From Hysterangium stoloniferum (taxonomy: Eukaryota > Basidiomycota > Agaricomycetes > Hysterangiales > Hysterangiaceae), in contig WHVD01000029.1 of assembly GCA_015178975.1 (NCBI GenBank), forward strand, positions 248,001 to 312,000: 64,000 nucleotides of DNA. The letters are read 5' to 3'. Both the position numbers and the translations under genes were made by a program. The notes beneath the pieces were generated by a model. The model made no database searches, was not told the origin of the DNA, and saw only the letters and a list, made by a program, of their open reading frames with translations. Position 1 is the stretch's first letter. Each line of letters starts with the position of its first letter. Shown in pieces: positions 24,022 through 36,133 of this stretch.

Positions 24022-24879
24022 TTAAATGTGAATGATGCAGACATAATTTCGTCCCGTCCCTCATATATACTTTGAGGAATCCGCAGAATGAGGAGGACCG
24101 CAAAATGACTATCGGCGGGGGTTGATGATTACTGACGGCCATGACATAAGCTCATAAGCCATAGGAACACTGTCCGAAACTCATGGATAGCTGTGGAAAG
24201 CGCCTAATGAGAGTTGAGTAAAGTAAAGCAGAAAGGACCTCTGATTGTGGACCCTGTTGACACGGCGCTTCTTTCCGTGATTTGAGGCCACAAATAGTGT
24301 TTGCTCGGCTCGGCGATAGATCTGGCAGCCAATAGCCAAATTAAAAGCCGGGTCGTTAATACCTGCTCCGACTCAGCTTCGAGAAGTCGGGTGCTGATTG
24401 GCTGCTGATTAATAACAAGTTGCAAGCCAGGATGTAGAAATTGATGGATAAACATTGTAAGCCTGTGTGACCCGGACCCAGTGATCCCATTTGACGACGG
24501 GATTACAAACATGTTATTAAAAATAGTTCGAGTTGGCTTATTGTAAATGCACAAACTACAAGGGAATAAGAAATACTTGTATCAATCAATGTGTCAGTCA
24601 GTAAATCACCTTCTGACATGATAGGTTTGGTGATAGTTTAGGTGTACATGGGTTAAATCATGCATCAGCCTCATTGTGCATGCTTGTTTTACCTTACACA
24701 GGGCAATAATTTACATATAAAAATGGCTACAAAACAAAACATAAAATGTTTTCCCCATTATGAACTATATAGTACTAGTATAATGACTATTAAGTTGGTG
24801 GCAAAGATTCATGACTGGCAGCCTACTGATTGTCATCAGCAGTGATAAAGGCAAGAAGCCAGATCTATGTAGATGATTA
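24022..24879. other. intergenic, no gene recognised
   Basis: The segment upstream of the monooxygenase start (about 24022-24200) would hold its promoter. The rest to 24879 has no supported gene. Confidence 0.35.
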
Positions 24880-25954
24880 ACCAAATATCAAGAAGCATGC
24901 CTCTTTTCTGATAAAGTCTCAAGTGGTGTTTGAATCAAAGTAGGTTTGAATGACACATGGCTAGATTGCCAGTGAATCTCAGGATTGTATTGCTTCAGCC
25001 AGTTGAGTCCAGATTTGTTAGATAGAATGACAATTCTTGAGTTTGTCTGGATGGGAAATAAACTTGTAGCTTAGTCATATATGTAATTTGTCCAGATGTC
25101 AGAATTGATCTGTCAATTAATTTCAAGGATAATGGATTATTAAGTCAATCAAAGGATACATTTTTTTTGTCAAGCAAAGGTTTTGTCCATGAATATATGA
25201 CTAGATCCTGAATCAATTAATGCTTTTATTTTCGAGATTTTCTCTGATTTAAGTTTGATAATTATGTAACAAATCAGAAATTGTCACCACTTGTAATATT
25301 ACACTGGAATCTTTTTTGACATGATCAAAGTTTCTTTTATACTCTTCATATGTCTAAAGAGTATCCCTTTTCAATTTTCCAATTGAAGTTTCAATTCTTG
25401 ATTCAACTGGTCAAATTGAGCTGTCAAATCTTGACATTCAACAATTCATCCTTTTGCTACTGGTCAAGATCATCATTTTGGTCAATTCCTTGCTGAATGG
25501 CCTTTTCCTCCAGATAAAATACAAAATCCTTCTTTAAATCTCCTCTCTCACTTGGCAGGTTATAATACCAGCAGGTCCTAGAATTGTAGTTTGTTTTCCT
25601 TGAATTGAAGGCCTAATTATTCTTGAAGTCTGTGTTGGTTTTGAAGTCAAAGATATTCTTGATGTCAAAGTTGATGTTGAAGGGATTGTCAATTGTCTTC
25701 TTTCAAATCTTCATGGAGTCAAAGTTGATCCCATATCTCATTGTCATTATTTTCTTGCATCCAATAATAAGAATCAAGTCAAAGGGCCACTGTTTGTAAT
25801 TTGGAAAAACTTTCCAGTGAACTTGAAGCTTCACAATTTCATCCTTGATTCAATCAGGAAGTCCTTTGTAAAATTGATGTTGTGGAGCATGTGTCCCTGG
25901 CAGCAGTTCTTCAGGTGGACCAAATACTTCATGGTCAACCATATTCTTCCATTC
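24880..25954 (-). pseudogene. Gypsy gag-protease relic, minus strand
   Basis: Reverse complement of the same family as 31149-39640. The GATACTCTT...GAAGAGTAT region, AAAAGCATTAATTGATTCAGG (protease) and GGATGAAATTGTGAAGCTTC (gag) all recur, riddled with stops. It is cut at 25955 by the end of an LTR remnant. Confidence 0.75.
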
Positions 25955-26174
25955 TGTTAAGGAGTGTGCGCAGAGCTTATTGGAGGGTTTCTGGACAAAC
26001 CCATGGGAAAGCTGGTAGGACTTGGCTTCAGCTTATAGGCTGCACCCTCGCGAGATCATGTCGTCCAATTTCAGACAGGTGGATGGGAATCCTGGGGAGT
26101 CTGGGAGTAGTTGGTGGGTTGAGGGTCAACTGCAGGAATCCCACAGAGGTTGAGGGGTCAGGCAGTGATGGGTC
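25955..26174 (-). repeat. LTR remnant split by Copia-2
   Basis: On the minus strand it ends CTCCTTAACA at 25955 and contains the motif CATAAGCTGAAGCCAAGTCC-like block (26018-26047) also seen at 36067-36096 and 57280-57309. The Copia at 26175-31033 interrupts it. Sequence to the right of that element (31039 to about 31140) is probably the rest of the LTR. Its other end is not resolved. Confidence 0.5.
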
Positions 26175-26486
26175 TGTTGGAATATTAGCGCGACGCGTCT
26201 GTGTCACATGACGGTGTTTAGGTCCACTACGGTCCACAACTGCCGGATGGGTATGCGGTGTCAAAAGTTCTATATATGCTATACTTCTGAGTTAGAAAAG
26301 TTTTCCTCAGTCTTTCGTTTACTTTATACAAGACTGAGGTTAGTAGATATTCTAGAATTAATGCTTCATAACTGATACTGATTTCTTATTAGTATATTGT
26401 TATAGGTTAGCAATTATAGAATATAGTCTTTCGTTTACTTTATACGAGACTGAGTATATTGTTATAGATTACTTCATATCTCAACA
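26175..26486 (+). repeat. Copia-2 5' LTR
   Basis: TGTTGG...TCAACA, 312 bp, containing a repeated CTTTCGTTTACTTTATAC-GAGACTGAG block at two positions. Confidence 0.93.
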
Positions 26487-26501
26487 GGTTATAGGGCCCC
26501 C
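26487..26501 (+). promoter_or_regulatory. Copia-2 primer-binding site
   Basis: GGTTATAGGGCCCCC directly after the 5' LTR. It is like the sites at 8729-8741 and 15485-15498 but has one extra A, so pairing with the initiator tRNA-Met anticodon arm would be bulged. Confidence 0.6.
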
Positions 26502-26526
26502 GTAGCACACTCACTGCAAATTCGAC

Positions 26527-29500
26527 ATGTCAAATTCCCAAAGTACCAACTCCATTGAGAAGGCCTCTTCTCGTCTTTACGACATCCCATATCTAGATGA
26601 CACCAGATCAAATTTCCAGTCATGGAAATATCGCACTCAAACAGTTCTCAAAGTTCGTGGATTGTCGAAAGCTCTCGAAGGCACTGAAACAGATCAGTCA
26701 AAAATCCGGGAAGCTAGAGCCCAGATTGTACTGACCTTGAAAGATGAACCTTTAAATGGAATCATCGGCCTCGAGTCTGCTAAGGAGGTGTGGGAGAAGT
26801 TATGTGCTCGATATGAAGGAAAAGGGACACAAAAAGTAGCTTACCTCATTGGTGAACTATTCCGAAGTAGCCTTGTGGACTCAGAAGCACTCGAACCACA
26901 GATGAATAAAATGCGGACTACTGCCAGATCACTCAGAGCACTTGGAAACGAGATAAAAGACAACCTTATTGCCATTGCAATCATCCTATCACTTCCCCCT
27001 TCCTACTCGACTCTCCAGACCATCCTTATGTCACTCAAAGATCAGAAGACTGAAGATGTTATCGCAAAAATCCTTGCCGAAGAATCTCGCTGAAAAGAAT
27101 CAGCCACACAAGCGGCATTTCTAGCAAAATTCTGGATCAATGCAGGAAAATCTAAAGATACATCAGCTTCTGGGAAAGAGAAGAAGAAGAAAAAGGAGTA
27201 CAAGAAATGTGATAATTGTGGAAAGAAGCATCCTGGCGAATGCCGAAAACCCAAAAATGATTCAAAAGATGATAAGACTGACAAACCAAAGATTCCTGAA
27301 GCCACAGCCAAAATCGCACAAACGGCAGTATCCATAAGCCAGCCGATCCAACTCTTCATGGCTAGTGAACGATCCATAAATCACAATATCCAACAGAAAT
27401 GGATAGTTGACTCTGGTGCATCAGCTGCCATGAGCTCACACCGTGAATGGTTTGTCACTTACCGAAAACTTGAAGAACCCATAAAAGTCTGGTTGGGTGA
27501 TAACAGCTACATACTCGCTGTAGGAGAAGGCTCAGTAAAACTCGAACTATCAATTGGGAATCAGAAAATCACCGGCATTGTACAACAAGTCCTACATGTA
27601 CCAGAATTGCATGGAAATCTTCTATCTGTGTCCAATCTCACATGAAATGGACTTCAGGTTGCTTTTGAAGCGAATCAAATGTGTCGCATCTATAACGAGC
27701 AAAATCAGCTTGTTGGAGAGGCACACCTGGAAGGAAACATATACATTCTTCATGCCGACGTTGTGCTATCTGAACAAATCCACATCAGTAGGATTATCCC
27801 AGGAAGTGAAATAAAATCACAAGCACTTACCGCAGTTGCTAAGGAGTCGAAGGGTGACATAAAATTGTGGCATCGCCACCTAGGTCACATTAGTGCCAAA
27901 TCCGTCCTCAAAATGATTCGAAAAGGGATGGTCAAAGGAATGTCAATTGTAAAAGGCAAAACAATTGATAACTCACCTTGTGAACCATGTCTCCATGGAA
28001 AGCAAACTCGCAAACCCATTCCGAAGTCCACTGAAAATCGAGAAACAACCATTCTTGCACGAATACATTCAGATATTTGTGGAAAAATGCCAACAAGATC
28101 ACGCACCGGATATGAATACTTCATCACATTTATTGACGATGCAAGCCGAATGCTTGACCTCACATTTCTGAAGGAAAAGTCCGAAGCGCTTGAAAAGTTC
28201 GCCGCATTTGTAGAAAGGGTCGAAGTCGAGACTGGAATGCGAGTTACAAAACTGAGGTCAGATGGTGGTGGCGAATACATCTCCAAGAAGTTTGAGGCAT
28301 ACCTTACTTCAAAGGGCATCAAGCATGAGAAGACAAATGCATATACACCACAAGAAAATGGCGTCTCCGAAAGGATGAACCGCACTCTTGTGGGAAGTGC
28401 AATGTCAATGCTTAAAGATGCCGGGTTGCCCAATTCTTACTGGTCGGATGCTGTTGAATATGCTGGACAAATATACAATGTGGTTTTAATACGAGTTTTA
28501 TCAGATTCAACTCCATATGAAGCCTGGTCTGGAAACTTACCAGATATTAGTCGTTTTCGGATTTTTGGCTGCACCGCATATGTGCTAATCCCGGAAAATA
28601 AACGACGAAAGCTAGATGGGAAGACCATTAAATGCATATTCATCGGTTATGCAAGGGACAAGAAGGCTTACCGTTGTATCGACCGAAGCACTGGTCAGGT
28701 GTATGAAAGTCGCGATGTCGTATTTGTTGAAGACATGGCCAGAACACCTGAAAGAGTCATCATTGAGGTAACCCCAAGCTCAAACGACACAGGAACTGCT
28801 CGAGCAATCACCCCAGTTGAATCTATCGAAAATAACAGTGACATACCAGACTTAATGGAAGTTGAAGATTCAGATGACGAAGGAGACAATGAACTACACG
28901 ATAGTTACTTCAATGAGTCAGATGGTGATCAAGAGGAAAATAGCAGCTCACATACCTCGGAACCCATGCAGTCCTCAACAGTGTCGGAAACCTCACAATC
29001 AACATCCCTACCTGTGGCAAATGAAAACTCTCGACCAGTCCGCACCCGAAAAGCTCCAATACAAGATGATGACAATCGTTATTTTGTTACTTCATATGGA
29101 CCTAAGAATCAAGAGTCAGTGAGTGAAACTCAAGTGAATGTGGTCCAATCAATCATAAATGAACCAGAGACTTACGAAGAAGCAATGTCTCGACCTGATG
29201 CACCTCAATGGAAAGCCGCCTGTGCAGAAGAACTTCTATCATTTGTCAAAACAGAGTTATATGATGAGGTTGAAAGACCCAAAGGCCGCCGTGTTGTGGA
29301 TTGTAAATGGGTTTTTCGACTAAAACGTGGACCAAACGGTGAAATACTTCGATACAAAGCCAGGCTGGTTGCAAAAGGGTTCACTCAAGTTGAAGGGATC
29401 GACTATAATGAAACCTTCGCACCAGTAGTCAAATTTACATCCATTCGAACCCTCCTAGCTTTGGCAGCTGAACTTGATCTAGAATTGCACCAGATGGATG

Positions 29501-30714
29501 TCAAAACAGCTTTTCTCAATGGGAACCTCGAGGAAGAAATATTCATGCACTTACCTCCTGGATTTCGCAAGCCAAATACAGTTTGGAGGCTGAAAAAGGG
29601 CTTATATGGGTTAAAACAAGCTAGTCGAGAATGGTACAAAAAACTACATACCAAATTTGAGGCACTGGGTTTCATTCGTTGCCATTCAGACCATGGGATT
29701 TTCATCAAACATGATCATGACATCCTTGTGATCATTGCTGTATACATTGATGACCTATTGCTGCTGTCAAATTCAATGAGCGCAGTTGAAAAGGTCAAGG
29801 AAGATCTCAAACGGAGGTTTGAAATGACTGACCTAGGTGAAGTACGTTGGATCCTGGGAATGGAAATAACCCGAGATCGCAAAGCCCACACACTCTCTGT
29901 CTCTCAGCGCCGTTATGTGCTTGATATCCTCGAGCGGTTCGGAATGTCGGACTGCAAAGCTGTTATAACACCTATAGAACCAAACATGTCACTGACGAAA
30001 TTGACGGCTCCAGAAATCGAAGCAAAAGCTTACCAGAGTGCAGTTGGATCCTTCATGTATGCCATGATAGGCACTCGCCCAGACCTTGCCTTTGCAGTGG
30101 GCGTGCTCAGCCAACATTGCGCAAATCCTGGAAAGGATCACGAAAAGGCAATTAAACGAGTCTTGAGGTATCTAAAGGGATCATCAGATCTAGAAATCGT
30201 TTTCAAGAGATCTGGAAACACAAAAGTTAGAGGATATGTCGATGCAGACTGGGCAGTGGACAAAAATGATCGCAAATCACTTACTGGGTACATTTTCTTG
30301 CTCGCAGGAGGTTCCATCAGCTGGAGTTTGAAGAAGCAGTCTTCTACTGCTCAGTCCAGTACTGAGGCCGAGTATATGGCTGCGGCACATGCTGGAAAGG
30401 AAGCCCTCTGGCTTAGGTCATTTATGGAAGAACTCGGTTTTATTCAAGAGTCACCGACACCACTCTATGTGGATAACCAATCTGCCATAGCCCTCTCAAA
30501 AAATCCAGAGTCGCATAGTCGAATGAAACACATTGGCGTACGCTATCATTTCATACGCGATCATGTCGAATCTGGTGAAATCGAACTGTTATACACTCCA
30601 ACAGGTGAACAAGTTGCTGATGCACTAACCAAAGGACTCACGAAGATTAAGTTGGATAAGTTCATTGTTGGGATGGGATTAAAAAGAATCGGGAGCGTTG
30701 TGAACGCGCAGTGA
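26527..30714 (+). pseudogene. gag-pol: Copia-2 gag-pol polyprotein with two TGA codons
   Basis: About 1,395 codons in one frame, broken only at 27091-27093 and 27643-27645. Both are TGA between residues where the family has arginine (EES-R-KES and SNLT-R-NGL), consistent with CGA to TGA. Order: UBN2 gag, short zinc knuckle CDNCGKKHPGEC, protease WIVDSGASAAM, integrase zinc region LWHRHLGH...CEPCLHGKQTR, catalytic D/D/E (FIDDAS, RSDGGGEY, PQENGVSERMN), RT with VYIDDLLLL, RNase H with DADWAVDKNDRKS and STEAEYMAA. The two stops probably stop autonomous movement unless they are read through. Confidence 0.93.
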
Positions 30715-30721
30715 GTGAGCG

Positions 30722-31033
30722 TGTTGGAATATTAGCGCGACGCGTCTGTGTCACATGACGGTGTTTAGGTCCACTACGGTCCACAACTGCCGGATGGGTA
30801 TGTGGTGTCAAAAGTTCTATATATGCTATACTTCTGAGTTAGAAAAGTTTTCCTCAGTCTTTCGTTTACTTTATACGAGACTGAGGTTAGTAGATATTCT
30901 AGAATTAATGCTTCATAACTGATACTGATTTCTTATTAGTATATTGTTATAGGTTAGCAATTATAGAATATAGTCTTTTGTTTACTTTATACGAGACTGA
31001 GTATATTGTTATAGATTACTTCGTATCTCAACA
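30722..31033 (+). repeat. Copia-2 3' LTR
   Basis: 312 bp, paired with 26175-26486 and followed by the GGGTC duplication. Confidence 0.93.
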
Positions 31034-31148
31034 GGGTCAGAGGTTGAGTGATAGATAGGTCAGAGCCTGTGGGCTCCGACAAGGTAAATAGTGGTGTTTC
31101 AAAGAGAGGAATAGAGTGGAAAATGTACTGAGATTACTGGTATAGACT

Positions 31149-31310
31149 TGTCACAACTGTCACAAGTCACAATATTATTCAACAACTCTTCGACTCATCA
31201 AATTCAACTCAACAAACCCAAACATTATTTGACAACATTGAATCTCTTTTGACATGTCTCATTTCGACACTTCTTTGACAAATACTTCAGTTTTCTGTCC
31301 TTAACAGTAC
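31149..31310 (+). repeat. Gypsy 5' LTR
   Basis: Starts TGTCACAACTGTCACAAG and shares over 150 bp with 39327-39490. The inner boundary is unresolved. Confidence 0.7.
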
Positions 31311-31407
31311 TACAGCACTTCAATCCGTAGCCCCCATTCCTTCACTGACAGTTATTCAGCCATTGTGAATTCCTGTTTCTCCTTTAACCAAAACTAGAAG
31401 AGCTGCA

Positions 31408-33357
31408 ATGTCTTTAATTTGAGAACCCGAAGAAGTTCGAGAACTTGAAGAAATTCAAAAAGAGCCCATCTTGCCAATTCAAGAAGAATCTGAATCTCCT
31501 TTAATGCCTTTGCCTGAATCTCTGCCTCCTGAACCTGTTATGTCTGATGATGAAACAATGTTACGACATTTCAGAGATGTGCTCAGAAAAGTATTGAAGG
31601 ACCAAATGTCTTTGAAGGAGCCTGAAATCACAGTGAATAAGCCCGAAGAGTTTACTGGAGAAGAACCTTCAATGTTAAAAATTTTATTGCTCAATGTGAA
31701 ATGGTTTTTCAATCTCGACCAAAATCATTTGAATCTGATCATTTGAAAATTACAATGGTAACTTCATATTTCCGGAAAATGGCTCAAGAGTGGTGGCAAC
31801 CTTTTCTATTAAATCCTCCAATTCCGCCTCCATCTTTTCTTGTGGATTATCTTGATTTTCTAGATGAATTATATGCTCAATTTGGAGAAATTGATACAGA
31901 AGGAGAAGCTGAAGAAAAACTCGACAATCTTTGAATGAAAGCTCATCATCATGTTGCGAAGTATTCAATTCAATTTACAAGTCTCACTGCTCAAACTTGA
32001 TATGACAAATTTGCTTTACGACAACGATTTTGTAAAAGACTTCCAAATTGAATTAAGGATGAAATAGTGAAGCTTCAAGTTCAGCCTGAAAGTTTTGCCG
32101 AATTGTGAACGGCAGCCCTTCAACTCAATTCTTACTATTGGATGTAAGAAAATGAACAACAACGTGAAACAGAATCAAGTTCAACTTCATGAAGATTTGA
32201 AAGAAGACAACCAATGACACCTTTGACTTATCCTTCGACATCACGAACACTTTCAACTTCAAAACCGACAAATTTGACTTCAAGAACATTTAGGCCTTCG
32301 ACTCAAGCAAAACCATCTTTGACAATTTTAGGACCTGATGGACGATTACTTCCTACTGAATGAGACAGAAGATTTAAAGAAGAGTTATGTATATTATATG
32401 GAGAAAAAGGCCATTCAGTGAGGGATTACCCAAAAAGAAAAACTCGTCAAATTACAAAAGGACGAATTGTTGAAGTTCAGGATTTGACAGCTCAATCTGA
32501 TCAGTCGAATCAAACATTGAATGTTAAATCAGAAAATTGAAAAGGGATACTCTTCAGGCATGTGAAGAGTATCGAAGAAAACTCGATCATGCCAAAAAGA
32601 TTCCTATGTAATATTATGAGTGGTAACAATTTCTGATTCTTTAATTATCAAACTTAAATTGAAGAAAATTCCGAAAATAAAAGCATTAATTGATTCAGGA
32701 TCTAGTCACATTTTTATGGACAAAACATTTGCATGACAAAATAATCTACCTTTCGACCAATTGAAAAATTCATTATCATTAAAATTAATCAAAGGATCAA
32801 CTCCCACATCAGGACAAATTACATATATGACTACGTTACAAGTTTATTTTCCATCCAGGCAAACTCAAGAATTACAATTCTTTTTAACCAATCTCGACTC
32901 GTCTTGTCAAGTGGTATTAGGACTCAACTGGCTGAAGCAACACAATCCTGTGATTGACTGGCGATCTGGCCATATATCGTTTGAACCTACTTCGACACCT
33001 TCAACAAATCTGAATCCGATTCAACTGTCAATTGAAACGTTATTGGAAGAGAAGCATGCTTTGACCTCAGCAAGTCATTCATCTACATCTGAGAAAATCT
33101 GTGAAGAATCGAAACCCAAGACTATTAATCCGAATATCAATATAGTCAATCAGAAGACATTCCTACGAGCTGCGAAAGCAAAATATTCTCAAACCTTTGT
33201 AGTCTTTATTCGTGATGAATCTTTCAAGACTTGTAAGGCCTCTGGTGCAAAAACTACAACTTTGACTTCATTTGACATACCGAATGTTCCAACCAAATAT
33301 TCCGATTTCTCAGACGTCTTCGACAAAAAAGAAGCTGAAGCTTTACCTCAACATTGA
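31408..33357 (+). pseudogene. gag: Gypsy gag and protease
   Basis: Gag core reads NKPEEFTGEEPSMLK, then QEWWQPFLLNP and LYAQFGEIDTEGEAEEKLDNL. A knuckle-like segment ILYGEKGHS follows, where the usual first cysteines are weak. The protease near 32690 reads ALIDSGSSHIFM and VVLGLNWLKQHNPVIDW. Many TGA codons sit where arginine would fit, such as LDNL-R-MKAHHH and LPN-R-IKDE. There is no intact frame longer than 200 codons. Confidence 0.85.
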
Positions 33358-33375
33358 AGTTATGATCACACTATC

Positions 33376-34623
33376 TGTGAGGTATCAGCCTCATCTCATA
33401 ATATTCTCTTAATTTTCTGTGAATTTATTGTATTTTTATTATTTTTTATTGTGAAATATAAGGCCTTATTCCTTTTAACTTCACATAATAATAGCATATA
33501 TGAGCTTATATAATGCTATTATATCTTATTTATTTTATTATAATTTTTAACTAATTATTTATATTTTATTTACTTAGTTATTGCTTTTCAGCACCTTGCT
33601 GCAGCCTTGTTTGCGCATTTTTGGAGTCACGTGACTTATTAGATAAGCCTCCGGTGTCGGGATATCACACAAGTCACGGATGTGACTACTCGAGTAATTA
33701 ATTGATTCCGCCGACTCATCGTTTGCTTCCGTCCTGGGACCGCAGCCTTGAACCTTCATGTTCAAGCAAGAGGTTAGAACCCTTGTCTCAGAGAGGGGAA
33801 TCACATGGTAAATAAAGGGTAAAAAATAAGTAGAATATGAGGTCATTATGACCTAACTAATGACCTCATAAAATAAATAAATGGTTAAATATTTAGTTAT
33901 CAAAATGTATATAAGGAGGGCCAAGTTTCCAATAAAATCAATCATATCACACCCATATTTTACTGCACAGCTCAGAAGCTTATCTAATCATCCTAAGGAC
34001 AATAATAGCCTTAGTCTGATACACTAACTGCAAGCACCTACACTTGCAGAATCTTGAATCTTTGTCAGCAACTCTTGAACTTAGCTAATCATCTAAGTTC
34101 CCCCAGCCTCACAGCTACCCTTTAGGCTTATTAATTACATAATAAATCTAATAGGTATCTAAGTATCCTTACTGAAATTCCCTGCCAATACTAGATTATT
34201 CAAGGCCCAGCCCTAAGTTTATTGAATTAATCAAGTTCAAGCACTCAGATAATCCAATACAAAATATTTTCTCTATTAATAAATTATTTAACACCTTGTT
34301 AAATAACTATTAATAGTTACAAATAAGCATACAAGAATCCGAAGCTTTATATCAAGTCTCTGCTAAGGTACTGCACATATACTCAGCTTCTAGCCCCTAT
34401 TCTCAAGGAATAGTTCTTTTATTTGCTAAAAGAGTCATATATTGTTCTATTGAACCTTTCAATAATCAAAATAAGCATTGATTTGAGTTGTTTAAGCTTA
34501 ATAGCACAGCTCATTAATCTATCAGTATTTAAATTACTGGACCTTTGCTTGTTTTATTGTTGAAGCTCTGTGACACTATAGCATATATTGAGCTATCTAA
34601 GAGAAACCCCTGAATACATTACA
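33376..34623. mobile_element. solo LTR inserted between Gypsy protease and RT
   Basis: 1,248 bp running TGTGAGG...ATTACA with target duplication CTATC at 33371-33375 and 34624-34628. Removing it rejoins the Gypsy coding sequence at SYDHTI / [12 protein letters not shown]. It starts like the solo LTR at 56285 (TGTGAGG), suggesting a related family. No coding sequence. Confidence 0.85.
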
Positions 34624-34628
34624 CTATC

Positions 34629-35407
34629 CCATTAGAAGAAGGAACTACTCCACCTATGGGTCTGATCTATTCATTATCCAAGACAGAACTTCAAGTGCTA
34701 TGGGAATATCTCCAAGAAAACCTTTTGAAGAAGTTTATTCGATCGTCACAATCTCCCACCAGCGCACCGATTTTATTCATTAAGAAAAAAGATGAAAGCC
34801 TATGACTTTGCGTCAATTATCGAGGACTTAATAAAATTACTCGAAAAAACCGATATCCACTCCCTTTAATTCCTGATCTTTTGGATTGACTTCGAATGGC
34901 AAACTATTTTACAAAAATTGATCTCAGAGGTGCTTATAATTTAGTTAGGATTGTTCCAGGTGATGAATGGAAAACTGCCTTTTGGACTTGATATGGATAT
35001 TTCAAATGCCTTTTGGACTATGCAACACTCTGGCAACTTTTCAACAATTAATGAATGAAATATTTTCAGATTTACTTGATATTTGGGTAATTATTTATCT
35101 CGACAACATACTAATATTTTCCGACAATCTCAAAGCACATTTACAAAATGTTCAAGAAGTTCTTCAACGGCTTTGACAAAATTGATTATTTGCAAAACCC
35201 GAAAAATGTGAATTTCACAAAACCAGTGTTGAATTTCTAGGATATGTTATTTCTCCTCAAGGTGTATATATGGATGAAGAAAAAATCAAAGTTATTCAAG
35301 ACTGGCCCGAACCACAAAATGTCTGCAACATTCAATCATTTTTAGGATTCATGAATTTCTATTGAAGATTGATTCCAAGTTATTCTGAAATCATTTTACC
35401 GTTGACT
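34629..35407 (+). pseudogene. pol: Gypsy reverse transcriptase
   Basis: Reads [19 protein letters not shown], then [53 protein letters not shown] and a YLDNILIFS active site (Gypsy usually YLDDILIFS; the second aspartate is Asn here). At least seven TGA codons sit where the family has arginine, for example DLLD-R-LRMA and FY-R-RLIPS. It is truncated at 35407, where the RNase H domain is lost. Confidence 0.88.
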
Positions 35408-36133
35408 CAACTACTATTGAAAGATATTGTTACGACCGTGTCGCAACCCTATCGGTCCCGAGGTTATCGCCACTTGTCAACGTTTCAAGTCACCATCTCG
35501 GAAACCATCGGCCCCGAAGCTGACGAATGTTTTCGCGAAGATCAAACTCCGTTTACGCCCACGTCAAAATAACTCGTATTGTCTGGTCAAACTTTGATAC
35601 GTCCCCTTTATTATGTTGATCCATTCAATCTTATGTTTCACATATGTCTATCTATATTTGTAGTCCTTGAACTATTTCCTTTTATCGTAATCCCACTCTC
35701 GGTTATCATCGGCCTCCGAACTAATCATAAACTTCCCGTTCCTAGTCAAGCTTATTGTTAATACCGTGTTCCGCCCTTCTCCCCATTAGTATTTTCCAGA
35801 CACCTGTTACTTGTATATGAACCCGCTGTAGTTGTAGTCACTAGGCAATCAGAATATCGACTCAGAATACCCTCATACGCCTGTATCAGTCTCATACTAA
35901 GAATCCCCCCATCCACCTTCGCGTGCGCTCGCCCACTTCCAGCCCCGACCCCTTGGCCTGACGCTTGACTTGTCCTTCGATTCCGATCGGTATCACGCCA
36001 AAAGGTACTCATTAGGATTAGTCTTCACCCGCCCGAAATTTATGGACACCCTATGGATATTTGCAAGGGCGCAGCACATAAGCTGAAGCCAAGTCCTTCC
36101 GATCGGTCCCTGTCGGCCACCGACATTAGTCAG
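35408..36133. mobile_element. solo LTR replacing the Gypsy RNase H region
   Basis: About 726 bp from TGTTACGACC to CCACCGACA, rich in CG unlike the surrounding Gypsy, hence younger. It carries the AAGCTGAAGCCAAGTCC motif 37 bp from its end. There is no matching target duplication, and the host element has lost the RT tail and RNase H here. An insertion-linked deletion or recombination between two insertions is likely. Confidence 0.65.

Larger units (their letters stand above)
26175..31033 (+). mobile_element. young, nearly intact Copia (Ty1) element
   Basis: 312-bp LTRs (26175-26486, 30722-31033) flank one long gag-pol. A perfect 5-bp target duplication GGGTC lies at 26170-26174 and 31034-31038. 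The LTRs differ at only about four sites, all CG against TG/CA. The internal frame is open from 26527 to 30714 except for two TGA codons. This is the youngest large element in the window and is inserted into an older LTR. Confidence 0.95.

Noticed and set aside
34967-35176. Use of TGA as a sense codon (alternative genetic code)
   Set aside because: Host genes in the window use TGA or TAG/TAA as normal stops, and TGA excess is confined to mobile elements, so mutation is the better explanation.
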